Shown piece after piece: positions 15,576 to 16,358 of a stretch of 16,358 bases of DNA; the first letter of the stretch is position 1; the number at the start of each line of letters is the position of its first letter. Both the position numbers and the translations under genes were made by a program. The stretch spans positions 1 to 16,358 of the forward strand of contig JANBQS010000506.1 of NCBI GenBank assembly GCA_027577415.1, read 5' to 3'. Below the pieces are notes generated by a model that saw nothing but the letters and a program-made list of their open reading frames with translations, did no database searches and was not told where the DNA came from. The stretch is from Coemansia sp. RSA 922. Taxonomy: Eukaryota; Kickxellomycota; Kickxellomycetes; Kickxellales; Kickxellaceae.

Positions 15576-15607
15576 TTCGAATGGATTCGCCGCCGTATCC
15601 ATTCGAA
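15576..15607. repeat. 11-bp perfect inverted repeat in the MET22/RPL40 divergent promoter
   Basis: TTCGAATGGAT (15576-15586) and ATCCATTCGAA (15597-15607) are exact reverse complements separated by ten bases (TCGCCGCCGT). It lies 254 bp before the RPL40 ATG and 280 bp before the MET22 ATG. It could be a dyad factor site or a hairpin. Confidence 0.8.
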
Positions 15608-15695
15608 CTATTTACCAGTGTTACCGCATCCATCACAACGTCGAAATGCCATGGGAGTGGGTTTTGGTCCTTGTGAAATTATTTTTCCAAGGCGA

Positions 15696-15711
15696 ACATT
15701 TCGACATTTCG
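15696..15711. repeat. Tandem ACATTTCG pair
   Basis: Two adjoining exact copies of ACATTTCG about 150 bp before the RPL40 ATG. A second pair, GAATTTGG, follows at 15724 and 15737 with 13-bp spacing. These may be promoter elements of the ribosomal-protein gene, or chance. Confidence 0.45.
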
Positions 15712-15752
15712 CGCGTAATTTATGAATTTGGAATTCGAATTTGGTTGCCCAC

Positions 15753-16247
<495 letters not shown>

Positions 16248-16358
16248 ACGCTTGGCCCCCTCTGTTTGTTGGCGCTGCGTCGCTTTGCTTGGGCGAAACA
16301 TTTGTCAAATCTAGTGCTTTCTTTTCCACTTTGCTTGCAAGCAGCTACAGCATAAAAT
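16248..16358 (+). other. RPL40 3' region, to window edge
   Basis: Pyrimidine-rich DNA with a perfect GCTTGCAAGC palindrome (16333-16342) and a CATAAA near the right edge that could serve as a weak poly(A) signal. No gene is visible. Confidence 0.35.

Overview
The window is nuclear DNA of a fungus. The evidence is a dense set of mostly single-exon or few-exon eukaryotic genes, short spliceosomal introns with CTAAC/CTAAT-type branch points about 28-48 nt before TAG acceptors, and families that are fungal or fungal-type: a Mim1/Tom13-like outer-membrane protein, an NTR2-like splicing factor, a PDE2-type phosphodiesterase and a Met22/Hal2-type nucleotidase. Neither CIT1, REV1 nor PDE looks especially close to the ascomycete yeast versions. 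An early-diverging fungal lineage is possible, but the species cannot be named from the sequence alone.

Layout, left to right: a GC-rich open frame running in from the left edge (2-706, unrecognised, possibly mobile-element derived); a small Mim1/Tom13-like gene (990-1316, +); TOA2, the TFIIA small subunit (1323-1646, -), facing it with only 6 bp between stop codons; CIT1, mitochondrial citrate synthase (1858-3734, -, three exons); a 1.7-kb divergent intergenic region with G-rich, palindromic and TATA elements; a class I cyclic-nucleotide phosphodiesterase (5411-8370, +, three exons); a short-chain dehydrogenase (8448-9371, -); an NTR2-like spliceosome-disassembly factor (9806-10825, +); REV1, the Y-family polymerase (10975-13990, +, two exons); a Met22/Hal2-type bisphosphate nucleotidase (14054-15296, -, two exons, GC-AG intron); and the ubiquitin-L40 fusion gene (15861-16247, +).

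The genes are housekeeping functions and do not form a pathway or cluster: mitochondrial biogenesis and TCA cycle, general transcription, cAMP breakdown, splicing, translesion synthesis, sulfur/PAP detoxification, and ubiquitin/ribosome supply. Three convergent pairs have very short 3' gaps (6, 77 and 63 bp). Three divergent pairs share upstream regions (CIT1/PDE, SDR/NTR2, MET22/RPL40).

I found no clear new biological system. The points most worth checking are fine-scale: a shared palindromic poly(A) signal between two convergent genes, an apparent mitochondrial presequence and GC-AG intron on the PAP phosphatase, a disordered insert and PKA-type sites in the phosphodiesterase, a G-quadruplex/STRE-like promoter block, a symmetric 54-nt presequence exon in CIT1, and two strong inverted repeats in promoter regions.
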